Shown here in pieces: positions 38,483 through 46,774 of a stretch of 64,000 bases of DNA. Each line of letters opens with the position of its first letter. Position 1 is the first letter of the stretch. The DNA comes from Cognatishimia sp. SS12 (lineage in GTDB: Bacteria; Pseudomonadota; Alphaproteobacteria; Rhodobacterales; Rhodobacteraceae): assembly GCF_028369055.1 (NCBI RefSeq), contig NZ_JAQNCZ010000001.1, forward strand, positions 372,001 to 436,000. Reading direction: 5' to 3'. The translations under genes were made by a program, and so were the position numbers. The notes under the pieces are model-generated. The model was not told the origin of the DNA. It made no database searches and saw nothing but the letters and a program-made list of their open reading frames with translations.

Positions 38483-39280
38483 ATGGCAAAGCATATCGTC
38501 TATCACATTCCTGTCTGCCCCTTCTCACAGCGTCTGGAAATTCTGTTGGCTCTACGGGGGCAGCGTGACGCGGTCGAGTTCAGGGTTGTGGACATCACAA
38601 AACCCCGCGACCCCGAATTGCTCGCCAAGACACGTGGCACAACCGCATTGCCGGTGCTTGAAACCAGCGATGGTCGCATTTTGAAAGAGAGCCTGGTGAT
38701 CCTACGCTATCTTGATGAGGCATTGGAGGGGCGTGCGCTGCGCCGGGCTGATCCGGTCGAACACGCGATTGAATCCATGCTGATCGCGCGTGAAGGGCCT
38801 TTTACAATGGCGGGCTATCTCTTTGTCATGAACCAGGACCGCAATCAGCGGGACGCGCATCGCGACAAAGTGCTGGCGCTTTACCGGGACATCAATGATT
38901 TTCTCGTCGATCAGAACCCAGACGGGCCATATCTATTTGACGATTTTGGCTTGGCAGAGACGGTTTTTACGCCTGTTTTCAAACGGTTCTGGTTCTTGGA
39001 ATATTACGAGGATTTCACGCTGCCGGCAGAAGGCGGCTATGATCGCGTGCGGCAATGGCGTGATGCCTGCATGGCGCATCCTGCGACGGGGCAAGTCACC
39101 CAAGAGGAAATCGTCAAGCTTTATTACGACTACGCACTCGGTGCTGGAAATGGGGCTTTGCCTGCGGGGCGCGCGGTGTCCAGTTTTGCCATTCAGCCAA
39201 AATGGCAGGACAGGCCGATGCCCCCGCGCGACAAATACGCTGGTTCAGCCAGCGACCACGCGCTTGGCCTTGCCAGCTGA
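38483..39280 (+). CDS. Glutathione S-transferase family protein
   Basis: The 265-residue product has an N-terminal thioredoxin-like domain with CPFSQR (residues 12-17), where the Cys is the likely thiol-reactive residue of omega-like GSTs, then TALPVLETSDGRILKESLVILRYLDE with the cis-Pro and Glu-Ser glutathione-binding pair. A helical C-terminal domain follows. The extra C-terminal 40 residues are longer than usual. It is co-transcribed with the cupin gene; the pair may handle a reactive or aromatic compound. Confidence 0.88.
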   Translation: MAKHIVYHIPVCPFSQRLEILLALRGQRDAVEFRVVDITKPRDPELLAKTRGTTALPVLETSDGRILKESLVILRYLDEALEGRALRRADPVEHAIESMLIAREGPFTMAGYLFVMNQDRNQRDAHRDKVLALYRDINDFLVDQNPDGPYLFDDFGLAETVFTPVFKRFWFLEYYEDFTLPAEGGYDRVRQWRDACMAHPATGQVTQEEIVKLYYDYALGAGNGALPAGRAVSSFAIQPKWQDRPMPPRDKYAGSASDHALGLAS

Positions 39281-39309
39281 CGCACCGCTAACAGCGCGCG
39301 CCTTTGATC

Positions 39310-39341
39310 AAAAAGCCCCCCTCAGCGTGGCTGAGGGGGGC
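39310..39341 (-). terminator. Intrinsic terminator of the arginine-catabolism operon
   Basis: GCCCCCCTCAGC and GCTGAGGGGGGC form a perfect 12-bp stem with a 3-base loop. On the minus strand it is followed by TTTTT, so it ends the ctlX-arginase-OCD transcript; the plus-strand GST transcript may also use it. Confidence 0.88.
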
Positions 39342-39376
39342 GAAACGCGCGGCGTGCAGCCGGAAGGAAAGGGACG

Positions 39377-40429
39377 TTACTGCACGACCTTTGCGCGCTG
39401 AAGCATGCCAAAGAGATCGCGCGGATCATCTGGGTCCGCCAGCATATCCAGCGGCTCAGAAAATGGCGTGTCTTTGACGCGGTCACGGATGTAGCGCAGG
39501 GCCGAGAAATCCTCGATCGCAAAGCCGACGCCGTCAAATAGGGTGATCTGCTTGTCATCCTTGCGGCCGGTGGCTTTGCCGGTGATCACTTCCCAGAGTT
39601 CAATCACAGGGAAATCTTCGGGCATCTGCTGAATTTCGCCTTCGATGCGGGTCTGCGGCGGGAATTCCACGAAAACATCCGACCGTTCCAGAATGCCAGA
39701 GGCCAATTCGGTCTTGCCCGGGCAATCGCCGCCGATGGCGTTGATATGCACACCGGCGCCGACCATGTTGTCGCTGAGGATGGTGGCGTTTTTCTTGTCG
39801 GCGGTGCAGGTGGTCAAGATCTGCGCGCCCTGAATGGCCTCTTCAGGCGTTTGACAGATGGTCACGTCAACCCCCATGCCGCGCAGGTTGCGCGCACATT
39901 TTTCCGAGGCCGCCGAGTCCACATCATAAAGGCGCACGTTTTCAATGCCGACAATGGCCTTCATCGCCAGCGTCTGAAATTCGGACTGCGCGCCATTGCC
40001 AATCATCGCCATGGTTTTGGCATTCTTGGGGGCCAGATATTTTGCCGCCATCGCAGATGTCGCAGCAGTGCGCAGCGCGGTCAGCACGGTCATTTCGGTC
40101 AGAAGCACCGGATAGCCAGTGTAAACATCCGCCAGCAGACCAAAGGCGGTCACGGTTTGCAGGCCCTCAGATGTGTTCTTGGGGTGGCCGTTGACGTATT
40201 TGAAACCATAGGCTTCGCCATCGCTGGTTGGCATCAGCTCAATCACACCGACGTCAGAATGCGAGGCAACGCGCGGGGTTTTGTCAAACAGCTCCCAGCG
40301 GCGGAAATCGGCTTCGACATAAGACGCCAGATCGCGCAGCATGTCTTCGATGCCGATGTGATGCACAAGGCGCATCATATTGTCGACGCTTACGAATGGG
40401 ACGAGGGCTTTGTCAGATGGTTGTGGCAT
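39377..40429 (-). CDS. ocd: Ornithine cyclodeaminase
   Basis: The 350-residue product belongs to the OCD/mu-crystallin family and converts ornithine to proline and ammonia with bound NAD. It has TALRTAATSAMAAKYLAP near residue 116, the coenzyme motif MIGNGAQSEFQ near residue 142 and the ornithine-loop region INAIGGDCPGKTEL near residue 230. It is the third gene after arginase and a CtlX-like hydrolase, nine bases from the latter, giving a route arginine to ornithine to proline. Confidence 0.94.
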   Translation of the reverse strand: MPQPSDKALVPFVSVDNMMRLVHHIGIEDMLRDLASYVEADFRRWELFDKTPRVASHSDVGVIELMPTSDGEAYGFKYVNGHPKNTSEGLQTVTAFGLLADVYTGYPVLLTEMTVLTALRTAATSAMAAKYLAPKNAKTMAMIGNGAQSEFQTLAMKAIVGIENVRLYDVDSAASEKCARNLRGMGVDVTICQTPEEAIQGAQILTTCTADKKNATILSDNMVGAGVHINAIGGDCPGKTELASGILERSDVFVEFPPQTRIEGEIQQMPEDFPVIELWEVITGKATGRKDDKQITLFDGVGFAIEDFSALRYIRDRVKDTPFSEPLDMLADPDDPRDLFGMLQRAKVVQ

Positions 40430-40438
40430 GGGGACCTC

Positions 40439-41356
40439 TTAGGTGCGACGTGTCAGGTGGATGCCAGCGATCATGCAGCGCACAGAGCCGCCGGCGGTTT
40501 CGATTGTGGGGATGGACAGGGGCAGGGGCTCTGCCGATTTTTCGACAATGGCCAACTGGTCCGGGCGCAAGGATTTGAGCGCGCGCTCCGAAAGGGCCAG
40601 CACCCGGCGGTGGCCCATCAGTTCAATCGCGTTGCCTGCAAATTCACCAATCTGTTCGTGGCTCAGCGCGATGACCTCGCAGCCAGATTCCTCAAGCCGG
40701 TGCGCAACCGTGCGGCGGCGCTCAGGCTCGACAATCATGTCCAGACAAATCAGCGCATAATCGGTGCCAATGCCCATCAGCACGTTGGTGTGATAAACAT
40801 CACGCCCTTGGGCATCCTTGGCCTCAAATGCGATGGGTTCATAGTTAAAATGCGTGCAGAAACGCTCCAAGATCACCGGGTCGGCGCGGTTGGATTGCAC
40901 GGTATAGGCAATGCGCCCGGTGTGATCGAGCACCATGGCCCCGGTGCCTTCCAGCGCCAGATTGTCTTGCTCAAGACCCGAATAATCAATCACGTCCTGT
41001 ACGCGATATTCGGCCTTCAGCATTTCGATGACATCCATGCGCCGTTCTTTGCGACGGTTTTCTGCGAACATCGGATAGATGGCGACATGCCCGCCGGCAT
41101 GGGTGGAAAACCAGTTGTTGGGGAACACACTGTCCGGCGTGTCGGTGCCGGTGTCGTCAAACACATGCACCCGCACGCCAGCATCGCGCAGCTTGGCAAC
41201 CGCGCCGTCAAATTCGCGCAGCGCGGCCTCAGAGGTGGCATCCACGCTGGCGTTGCTCAGGGTTTGAAACGCATTGTCATCGCGCGTTTCCGGGTTAGAG
41301 CAGAAGTGATGCGGGCGGATCATCACAACCGATTGGGGGGCTTGAACAGATTTCAT
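40439..41356 (-). CDS. ctlX: CtlX-like hydrolase of the amidinotransferase/DDAH superfamily
   Basis: The 305-residue product has the pentein fold signatures DSVFPNNWFSTH near residue 75, LEGTGAMVLDHTGRIAY near residue 130 and a catalytic-type Cys in GGSVRCMIAGIH near the C-terminus. This matches the citrulline-utilisation CtlX group, related to arginine deiminase and dimethylarginine hydrolase. The ATG at 41356 overlaps the arginase stop (TGATG). The context with arginase and OCD supports a role with arginine-like guanidino or ureido compounds; the exact reaction is not certain. Confidence 0.85.
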   Translation of the reverse strand: MKSVQAPQSVVMIRPHHFCSNPETRDDNAFQTLSNASVDATSEAALREFDGAVAKLRDAGVRVHVFDDTGTDTPDSVFPNNWFSTHAGGHVAIYPMFAENRRKERRMDVIEMLKAEYRVQDVIDYSGLEQDNLALEGTGAMVLDHTGRIAYTVQSNRADPVILERFCTHFNYEPIAFEAKDAQGRDVYHTNVLMGIGTDYALICLDMIVEPERRRTVAHRLEESGCEVIALSHEQIGEFAGNAIELMGHRRVLALSERALKSLRPDQLAIVEKSAEPLPLSIPTIETAGGSVRCMIAGIHLTRRT

Positions 41357-42279
41357 CAATAGCTCCGGGTGGGTCTGTCAAAGATGCGGCGCCCCAGCGA
41401 CGATGCGGCCAGGTCAACCATCAGAGAGGCGGTGCGCCCGCGCTCATCCAGGAAGGGGTTCAGCTCAACCAGGTCGAGCGAGGTCATCAGCCCGCTGTCA
41501 TGCAGAAGCTCCATCACCAGATGCGCCTCGCGCACGGTTGCGCCGCCTGGCACGGTGGTGCCCACTGCGGGCGCAACGCTTGGGTCAAGAAAATCGACAT
41601 CCAACGACACATGCAGCAACCCGTTGGCATCAGACACTTTTTTCAAGAATGCCGTCAAAGGTTTGGCAATGCCGTTTTCGTCAATTTCGCGCATGTCGTG
41701 GCGCAGAATGTTGCTTTGTTGCAGGGCCTCGCGCTCTGCGCCATCCACACTGCGCAGGCCGATGATGCAGATGTTTTCCTGCGGGACGGGGGCGGTCAGT
41801 TCAGGAAACCCGTCAAAGCCCTCGCGCCCGGTGAAATAGGCCACAGGCGTGCCGTGCAGGTTGCCGGAATCGGTGCTCTGCGGCGTGTGGTAATCGGAAT
41901 GCGCATCCAGCCACAGCACAAATTGCGGACGATTCTGCGCCTTGGCATAGCGGCTGACGCCCAAAACGGACCCCGCCCCTAGGCTGTGATCGCCGCCCAG
42001 GAAAATCGGCAGACCGCGCGCCATCGCCGCTTCGGCGGCGTCGGCGATCGCATGGGTCCAGCCGATGGTTTCAGCCCAATGATGCACATGTTCGGCAGGC
42101 GGCGTTGCTTCAACGGAGGCTGGTTTCAAATTCCCGGTGTCGGCAACCTCATGGCCCAGCTCAGTCAAAGATTCGACAAGCCCCGCGGTGCGATAGGCGT
42201 CAGGCCCCATCAAACAGCCCCGGCGTTTCTTGCCGGAATCTACCGGCGCGCCAATGAGAATACAGGTTTTCAGTGACAT
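41356..42279 (-). CDS. rocF: Arginase
   Basis: The 307-residue product hydrolyses arginine to ornithine and urea. All manganese-site motifs of the ureohydrolase family are present: GGDHSLG, DAHSDYHT and SLDVDFLDP. I chose MSLKTCILIGAPVDSG at 42279; a start five codons upstream lacks support. It is the first gene of the three-gene operon and is divergent from an Lrp-type regulator. Confidence 0.94.
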   Translation of the reverse strand: MSLKTCILIGAPVDSGKKRRGCLMGPDAYRTAGLVESLTELGHEVADTGNLKPASVEATPPAEHVHHWAETIGWTHAIADAAEAAMARGLPIFLGGDHSLGAGSVLGVSRYAKAQNRPQFVLWLDAHSDYHTPQSTDSGNLHGTPVAYFTGREGFDGFPELTAPVPQENICIIGLRSVDGAEREALQQSNILRHDMREIDENGIAKPLTAFLKKVSDANGLLHVSLDVDFLDPSVAPAVGTTVPGGATVREAHLVMELLHDSGLMTSLDLVELNPFLDERGRTASLMVDLAASSLGRRIFDRPTRSY

Positions 42280-42344
42280 CGATTCACACCCCATTTGAAG
42301 ATATGATCGCAGTTTGATGCCAATTCGGGTTGAATTATAGCGCT

Positions 42345-42360
42345 CAAATTGTACAAATTG
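42345..42360. promoter_or_regulatory. Candidate Lrp-type site between arginase and its regulator
   Basis: CAAATTG occurs twice, nine bases apart (42345-42351 and 42354-42360), around the palindrome TTGTACAA, in the AT-rich divergent promoter region. It is a plausible site for the adjacent Lrp-type protein. Confidence 0.4.
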
Positions 42361-42398
42361 GGCAGTGATTGCGCGAAATGGAAGGGTAAACGTTCGAA

Positions 42399-42824
42399 AT
42401 GGATGATGTTGACCGGCAGTTGATATCTGCGTTGCGCCACGACGCGCGCGCGTCGCTTTCGGACCTGGCGACAGAGCTGGGTGTGTCGCGGACCACGGTG
42501 CGCGGACGGATTGAGCGCCTGCGCGAACGCGGCGATATCGTCGGTTTCAGCGTGGTGCTGAAAGAGGATGTGCAACAAGATCTGGTGCGTGGCCTGATGA
42601 TGATCGGCATCGAAGGGCGCGGCGCGGATCGCATCAGCCGCCAGCTTCAGGGCATGCCGACCGTGCGGGCCATTCACTCCACCAACGGGCGCTGGGATCT
42701 GATTGTTGAGCTGGGCACTCAGACGCTAGAGGATTTGGACGCAGTTCTTGCCCGCATCCGGCGGCTGGAAGGGGTGGCGCACAGCGAAACCAATCTGCTG
42801 CTTGCCACGCGCAAACGCAGCTGA
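42399..42824 (+). CDS. Lrp/AsnC-family transcriptional regulator
   Basis: The 141-residue product has an N-terminal helix-turn-helix (LSDLATELGVSRTTVRGRIERLRERG) and a C-terminal RAM-type ligand domain with VRAIHSTNGRWDLIVELG. It is divergent from the arginase operon and is the likely arginine- or ornithine-sensing regulator of it, by analogy with other Lrp proteins beside amino acid catabolic genes. Confidence 0.93.
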   Translation: MDDVDRQLISALRHDARASLSDLATELGVSRTTVRGRIERLRERGDIVGFSVVLKEDVQQDLVRGLMMIGIEGRGADRISRQLQGMPTVRAIHSTNGRWDLIVELGTQTLEDLDAVLARIRRLEGVAHSETNLLLATRKRS

Positions 42825-42827
42825 CGC

Positions 42828-43286
42828 TTAGGCCGTCTTGCGCGCCGCAATCACCCAGAGCACGGCCAGCACCAGCGAAAACACCGCGTTCAGGTTGGCC
42901 ATGGTCAGCCCGGCCATCTGCCAAGGAATCTCGTCGCAGCGGATCAGCGGCGCGGTCATGATCTGCTCAAAGAGCTCATCGCTGTTCAGCCCGCCAATAT
43001 CGGTGGAGGTACAGGAATTCGGCCCTTCCCAGAGTTTGCGTTCCACGCCGGAATGATAGATGCCGATCACGCCGGTCGTGGCCGTTGCGGCCGCGCCAAG
43101 CCAAGCCAGCACCCGAAGCCCCGCCGCATAGGCGATGGCCCCAATGAGCACCGCCGCCATATGTGGATAGCGTTGCCAGTAGCAAAGCTTGCAGGGTGCA
43201 TAGCCGAAATACTGAAACCCCCAAGCCCCAATGAGCAAGGCCGCGGAGGCAGCGGTGAGCGAAAGGATCAATGCGCGTTGGGTCAT
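42828..43286 (-). CDS. dsbB: Disulfide bond formation protein B
   Basis: DsbB reoxidises DsbA and passes electrons to quinone. The 152-residue product has four membrane spans, the first redox pair C32-K-L-C35 in PCKLCYWQRYP and a second periplasmic pair Cys92 and Cys117. I chose MTQRALILSL at 43286, one base after the stop of the upstream yqaA-type gene, with which it is co-transcribed. Confidence 0.94.
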   Translation of the reverse strand: MTQRALILSLTAASAALLIGAWGFQYFGYAPCKLCYWQRYPHMAAVLIGAIAYAAGLRVLAWLGAAATATTGVIGIYHSGVERKLWEGPNSCTSTDIGGLNSDELFEQIMTAPLIRCDEIPWQMAGLTMANLNAVFSLVLAVLWVIAARKTA

Positions 43287-43287
43287 A

Positions 43288-43866
43288 TTATAGGTACCGA
43301 ACAAGGAAAAAGCCGCCGAGCAGCAGGATCAGGAACAGGGTAAAAACCAGTCCCAGGCGTTTTTCAATGAAATTGCGGATGGGTGCGCCAAAACCCCACA
43401 GCAGGCCTGCGACGATGAAAAACCGCAAGCCGCGTGCCAGAATTGAGGTCGCAACAAAGGTCACAAGCGGCATGCCGCTCCAGCCCGACATGATGGTGAT
43501 CACCTTGTACGGGAACGGGGTGATCCCCGCGCCCAGAACAGCCCAGAAACCGAAATCGTTAAAGCGCGTGTTAAACGCGGCCATTGCGTCCCCTTTGCCA
43601 AGCGCGTCCAGAATCGGCTGGCCAATCTGTTCATAGGCAAAGGCACCGATTCCATAGCCAAGCAGCCCGCCCAAGACCGAGGACACTGTCGCGACCAGCG
43701 CGATCAACCAGGCGCGGTGCGGGGCTGCGAGAATCATGGGAATCATCAGGATATCCGGCGGGATCGGAAACACGCTGCTTTCGATAAAGCTGACAAAAGC
43801 CAGTGCCCAAAGTGCATGCGGATGGTCCGCAAGGCGCATTGTCCAATTGTAAAGGTTTCTGATCAT
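43288..43866 (-). CDS. YqaA/DedA-type (SNARE-associated) membrane protein
   Basis: The 192-residue product has four to five membrane spans and DedA-family features: FIESSVFPIPPDILMIPM near residue 28 and a later GAGITPFPYKVITIMSGWSGM. Such proteins are lipid flippases or maintain membrane homeostasis. I chose MIRNLYNWTMR at 43866; the open frame upstream is not conserved. It is upstream of dsbB by one base. Confidence 0.9.
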   Translation of the reverse strand: MIRNLYNWTMRLADHPHALWALAFVSFIESSVFPIPPDILMIPMILAAPHRAWLIALVATVSSVLGGLLGYGIGAFAYEQIGQPILDALGKGDAMAAFNTRFNDFGFWAVLGAGITPFPYKVITIMSGWSGMPLVTFVATSILARGLRFFIVAGLLWGFGAPIRNFIEKRLGLVFTLFLILLLGGFFLVRYL

Positions 43867-44047
43867 AACGGCCCCATCTTCTTGCGCCACTGCCTGCGGT
43901 CTTTGCGCGTTAAGTGCAAGCGTTAATTGCGCCTTGGCTGATTTCGGGCGGGGCGGCGGAAGGGGTGCGAAAAATGTAGGCGCGAATGCTAATTTTGCGT
44001 TTTCTCTCTGGACGAAGGCAGCGGGCTTGGGTATCTCAGCCAAACGT

Positions 44048-44133
44048 GCCCAAGTGGCGGAATGGTAGACGCAGGGGATTCAAAATCCCCCGTCCTAGCG
44101 GACGTGCCGGTTCGAGTCCGGCCTTGGGTACCA
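44048..44133 (+). tRNA. tRNA-Leu (CAA)
   Basis: An 86-base class II tRNA has an encoded CCA end. The anticodon loop TTCAAAA sits in a GGGGA/TCCCC stem, with CAA at 44081-44083, reading UUG. A long variable arm (CGTCCTAGCGGACG) and the T arm GCCGG-TTCGAGT-CCGGC are clear. The acceptor stem GCCCAAG/CTTGGGT has a G1.U72 wobble pair. A terminator follows 25 bases later. Confidence 0.97.
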
Positions 44134-44158
44134 GCTTACCTCGCTGGAAACAAAAACG

Positions 44159-44185
44159 GGATGTGCCTTGGCACATCCTTTTTTT
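44159..44185 (+). terminator. Intrinsic terminator after tRNA-Leu
   Basis: GGATGTGCC and GGCACATCC form a perfect 9-bp stem with a 2-base (in practice 4-base) loop followed by seven T. It ends the tRNA transcript; the convergent amine oxidase gene ends 15 bases later. Confidence 0.92.
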
Positions 44186-44200
44186 GTTGTCACAGCCGTG

Positions 44201-45247
44201 TCAGAGGGCGAGCGCGCCATAGGTGATATCTGCGGCCTCGAGCGCCCCTTCGAGGAAGCCACCAAATTCGCGCGCTGTTTCGCTTCCAGAGAAAAACAGT
44301 TTTCCAGCCAATGGTTTGTCCAGTGCGGGCGCTGGACCATAGGCCGGGTGGTGACCTAGCGGCGCGGCATCTGCCGGTGTCGCCGTAAACGCATCGGCGG
44401 CCCAATCTTTGATATGAAGTGCCAGGGGTTCTGCGGCTTGCGGGCCGAAAAGCCGCGCGAATTGCGCAAGCGCGGCGGCACGCAGTGCGCTGATATCTGT
44501 GCGCGCGGCGGCAGGGAGGCCGACAAAGCCGAATAAGGCGGCGGGGCCATTTGGCAGGCTCGCATCATGGATTTCGACCATGGGGCCATGGCGGCTCATG
44601 GCGTCGCCGGACAATCCGGCATCCCGCCAAAAGGGGGCCTCATAGGTCGCCAAGACCTTGGCTTGGCCGGCCATCCATGTCGGCGTCGCGGCGAGCCGGG
44701 CGCGGGCCGCATCTGGCAGGTCCGGCATTTGGATTGTTTCGGCAGCAAGCCGTGGGGGCAGGGCAAGAACAACCTGGCGCGCCTGAATGCTGCGCCCACG
44801 ATCGTCGATTACATGCAATCGGTCATTGCCGCTCTCGATGCGGGCAATGCGCCAGCCGTGGTGCAGCCTGTCCTGCGGCAGCTTTTGGACAAGGGCAGAG
44901 ATCAAACCGGCAAATCCGCCCTCAAGGCGCAGAGAGCCTTGCATTGAGGCAAAGCCAGCGCCCCGTTCAACCCGGCCCCGGGCATCTTCGAAGCTGAGCG
45001 TGCCAGCCCAATGTTGCTCATAAACCTTGAGGTTCAGCTGCCGGATCAGCGCCGCGATCCTCGGTTGGCCCGGCCAGAACCAGGCTGGACCAAGGTCAAA
45101 GGCGGCGTCTGGGCCGATCCCGCAGATGCGGCCGCCAAACCGCGGGCGCGCTTCGATCAGGGTGACGTCGCGACCTTCGGCGTAAAGGCGGGTGGCCAGC
45201 GCCAACCCAGAGAGGCCGCCGCCGACAATTAAGATATCGGTGTGCAT
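44201..45247 (-). CDS. FAD-dependent amine oxidase family protein
   Basis: The 348-residue product begins with a dinucleotide-binding motif ILIVGGGLSGLALATRLYAEG and then EARPRFGGRI, the FAD-binding signature of flavin amine oxidases. The C-terminal part has LFFSGSETAREFGGFLEGAL, which contacts FAD in the family. No signal peptide is present. I chose MHTDILIVGGG at 45247. It is 13 bases downstream of a cupin gene on the same strand. Substrate unknown. Confidence 0.88.
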   Translation of the reverse strand: MHTDILIVGGGLSGLALATRLYAEGRDVTLIEARPRFGGRICGIGPDAAFDLGPAWFWPGQPRIAALIRQLNLKVYEQHWAGTLSFEDARGRVERGAGFASMQGSLRLEGGFAGLISALVQKLPQDRLHHGWRIARIESGNDRLHVIDDRGRSIQARQVVLALPPRLAAETIQMPDLPDAARARLAATPTWMAGQAKVLATYEAPFWRDAGLSGDAMSRHGPMVEIHDASLPNGPAALFGFVGLPAAARTDISALRAAALAQFARLFGPQAAEPLALHIKDWAADAFTATPADAAPLGHHPAYGPAPALDKPLAGKLFFSGSETAREFGGFLEGALEAADITYGALAL

Positions 45248-45260
45248 TGTGGGTCCAATG

Positions 45261-45929
45261 TTAGACAGTTGGGGCCTTTGCAAACGGCAGATGGCCGGTT
45301 TTTGACCAGAGTTTTGCCCCGTCCGTCCCGGCAGTGGCCGTGAACGCGGCCCCATCAGGCAGCCGGGTCCAGCTGCCTTTGGTCAAGATCTCCCCATCAC
45401 CTGTCAGGCTGCCCGAAAGCACCAGCAATTCAATCCCGCCCGCATCGCTGAGCGATAGTTTGGCACCGGGGGCCAGCTCCTGATAGCGCACAGTCTCGCG
45501 CGTATCCTCATGCAGCACGGCGGTCGCAACGCCATCTAGAGGAGCCCCAAGCTCGTCGGCCATGGTTTTTCGAAATTGCGTGCGGTCATTCGCGTCGAAT
45601 TGCCAGAGTTTGACAAAGATCACGCAGCCCTCTGCGGCGCCGGGCGTATGGGCCGTGGTCGGCGGGTTGCGCACATATGTGCCCGCCGGATAATCCCCAT
45701 GTTCATCCTGAAACACGCCCTCCAGCACAATGAACTCCTCGCCGCCGGTGTGGGTATGGGCCGAAAATTTGCTGGCCGGCGCATACCGGACAATTGAGGT
45801 CGCGCGCGCGACCTCATCACCAATCCGGTCCAGCATGCGCCGGTCCACGCCTTTCATGGGGGAGGGGACCCAATCAAGCGTTTCTGTGTCAATCGTGACC
45901 TTTTGGGAAAAGTCTGAATTCAGTTCCAT
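45261..45929 (-). CDS. Double-cupin protein (ChrR-like cupin domain)
   Basis: The 222-residue product has an N-terminal cupin with [23 protein letters not shown] and [14 protein letters not shown], of the type seen in the ChrR anti-sigma cupin domain, and a second, degenerate cupin. Metal ligands (two His, Glu, His) are present in the first barrel. It lies between a GST gene and an amine oxidase gene on one strand. It lacks a zinc-binding anti-sigma domain and no ECF sigma gene is adjacent, so it is not a ChrR itself. Confidence 0.85.
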   Translation of the reverse strand: MELNSDFSQKVTIDTETLDWVPSPMKGVDRRMLDRIGDEVARATSIVRYAPASKFSAHTHTGGEEFIVLEGVFQDEHGDYPAGTYVRNPPTTAHTPGAAEGCVIFVKLWQFDANDRTQFRKTMADELGAPLDGVATAVLHEDTRETVRYQELAPGAKLSLSDAGGIELLVLSGSLTGDGEILTKGSWTRLPDGAAFTATAGTDGAKLWSKTGHLPFAKAPTV

Positions 45930-45947
45930 GATCCCATCCTTTCAGGC

Positions 45948-46568
45948 TCAATTGGCGACCGAGGGGCGCTCGGCAACCCGTGCGCGCCAGGCGTGCAAAT
46001 GGGTCAGCTCTTCGGCGATGTCGACCTTGGCAAAATCAGCAAAGGCAAGCCCCGCAAAGACCGTGATATCCGCGACCGAAAACGCATCGCCCGCAACGTA
46101 AGGGCTCTCGGCCAGAACACCATCCAGGTAAGACATGGTTTTGGTGGCGACGGCTTTGCGTTTTTCGCCCCATTCTGCGCATTGGTCCGTTTCAAGATCT
46201 GGGCCAAGGCCGGGGGTGGCGTGGTGGAAATAGTCAGCCACCGCATTCAAGAGACCATTTTCAGCGCGCAGGTTCATCATAGAGATATGCGCGCGCGCAA
46301 AGGGGGAGCGCCCGGTCAACGATGGCCCGTCAAAGCTGCCGTCAATGTATTCGGTGATGGCGGTGCACTGCGCAATGCAGGTGCCATCTGCAAGCTCAAG
46401 GTAGGGGACCGTCGCGTCCGGGTTCTTTGCGCGAAAGGCCTCGCTGCGGTGTTCCCCCGCCATGACATCCACAGGGACAAAGGTCACGGCGTCCGATGCG
46501 TTTTTTTCGGCCAGCGCCATGCGGATGCGGGCAGGGTTGGGGAAACCGGCGGTTTCATAGATCTTCAT
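45948..46568 (-). CDS. Glutathione S-transferase family protein
   Basis: The 206-residue product begins MKIYETAGFPNPARIRMALAEK, a GST thioredoxin-like domain, with VPYLELADGTCIAQCTAITEYID giving the cis-Pro and glutathione-binding region. A helical C-terminal domain with FSVADITVFAGLAF follows. It is the first gene of a GST-cupin-amine oxidase run with gaps of 18 and 13 bases. A 16-base inverted repeat lies in its promoter. Substrate unknown; detoxification is likely. Confidence 0.9.
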   Translation of the reverse strand: MKIYETAGFPNPARIRMALAEKNASDAVTFVPVDVMAGEHRSEAFRAKNPDATVPYLELADGTCIAQCTAITEYIDGSFDGPSLTGRSPFARAHISMMNLRAENGLLNAVADYFHHATPGLGPDLETDQCAEWGEKRKAVATKTMSYLDGVLAESPYVAGDAFSVADITVFAGLAFADFAKVDIAEELTHLHAWRARVAERPSVAN

Positions 46569-46599
46569 GACGTGGCCTTTCTGAGAACGCGTTTACATA

Positions 46600-46615
46600 T
46601 ACCTACTGATAGGTA
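46600..46615. promoter_or_regulatory. TetR-type operator candidate upstream of the GST operon
   Basis: TACCTACTGATAGGTA has perfect 6-bp arms around a 4-base centre, 32 bases upstream of the GST start codon. A TTGCAA (46630-46625, minus strand) with a suitable spacer suggests it overlaps the -10 region. No TetR-type gene is in the window. Confidence 0.5.
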
Positions 46616-46718
46616 GATAATTTTGCAAGACATTCTTACGCTGGCCATATGTTGCTCAAATGTGTTTTATCTTTCTGATTTCTTTTTGTTTTTTCCCTGA
46701 TGTGAACCAGAACGCGGC

Positions 46719-46749
46719 AAAAAAACGCGCTCACTTTGGTGTGAGCGCG
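46719..46749 (-). terminator. Intrinsic terminator of the RTX-Hint gene
   Basis: CGCGCTCAC and GTGAGCGCG form a perfect 9-bp stem with a 6-base loop; on the minus strand seven T follow. It ends 26 bases after the stop of the RTX-Hint gene. Confidence 0.88.
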
Positions 46750-46774
46750 CTGCGTTTGCTTGAATATTGTTGCC

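Noticed and set aside
45261..45929. Cupin protein as a ChrR anti-sigma factor
   Set aside because: It has the cupin pattern but no zinc-binding anti-sigma domain, and there is no ECF sigma gene next to it.
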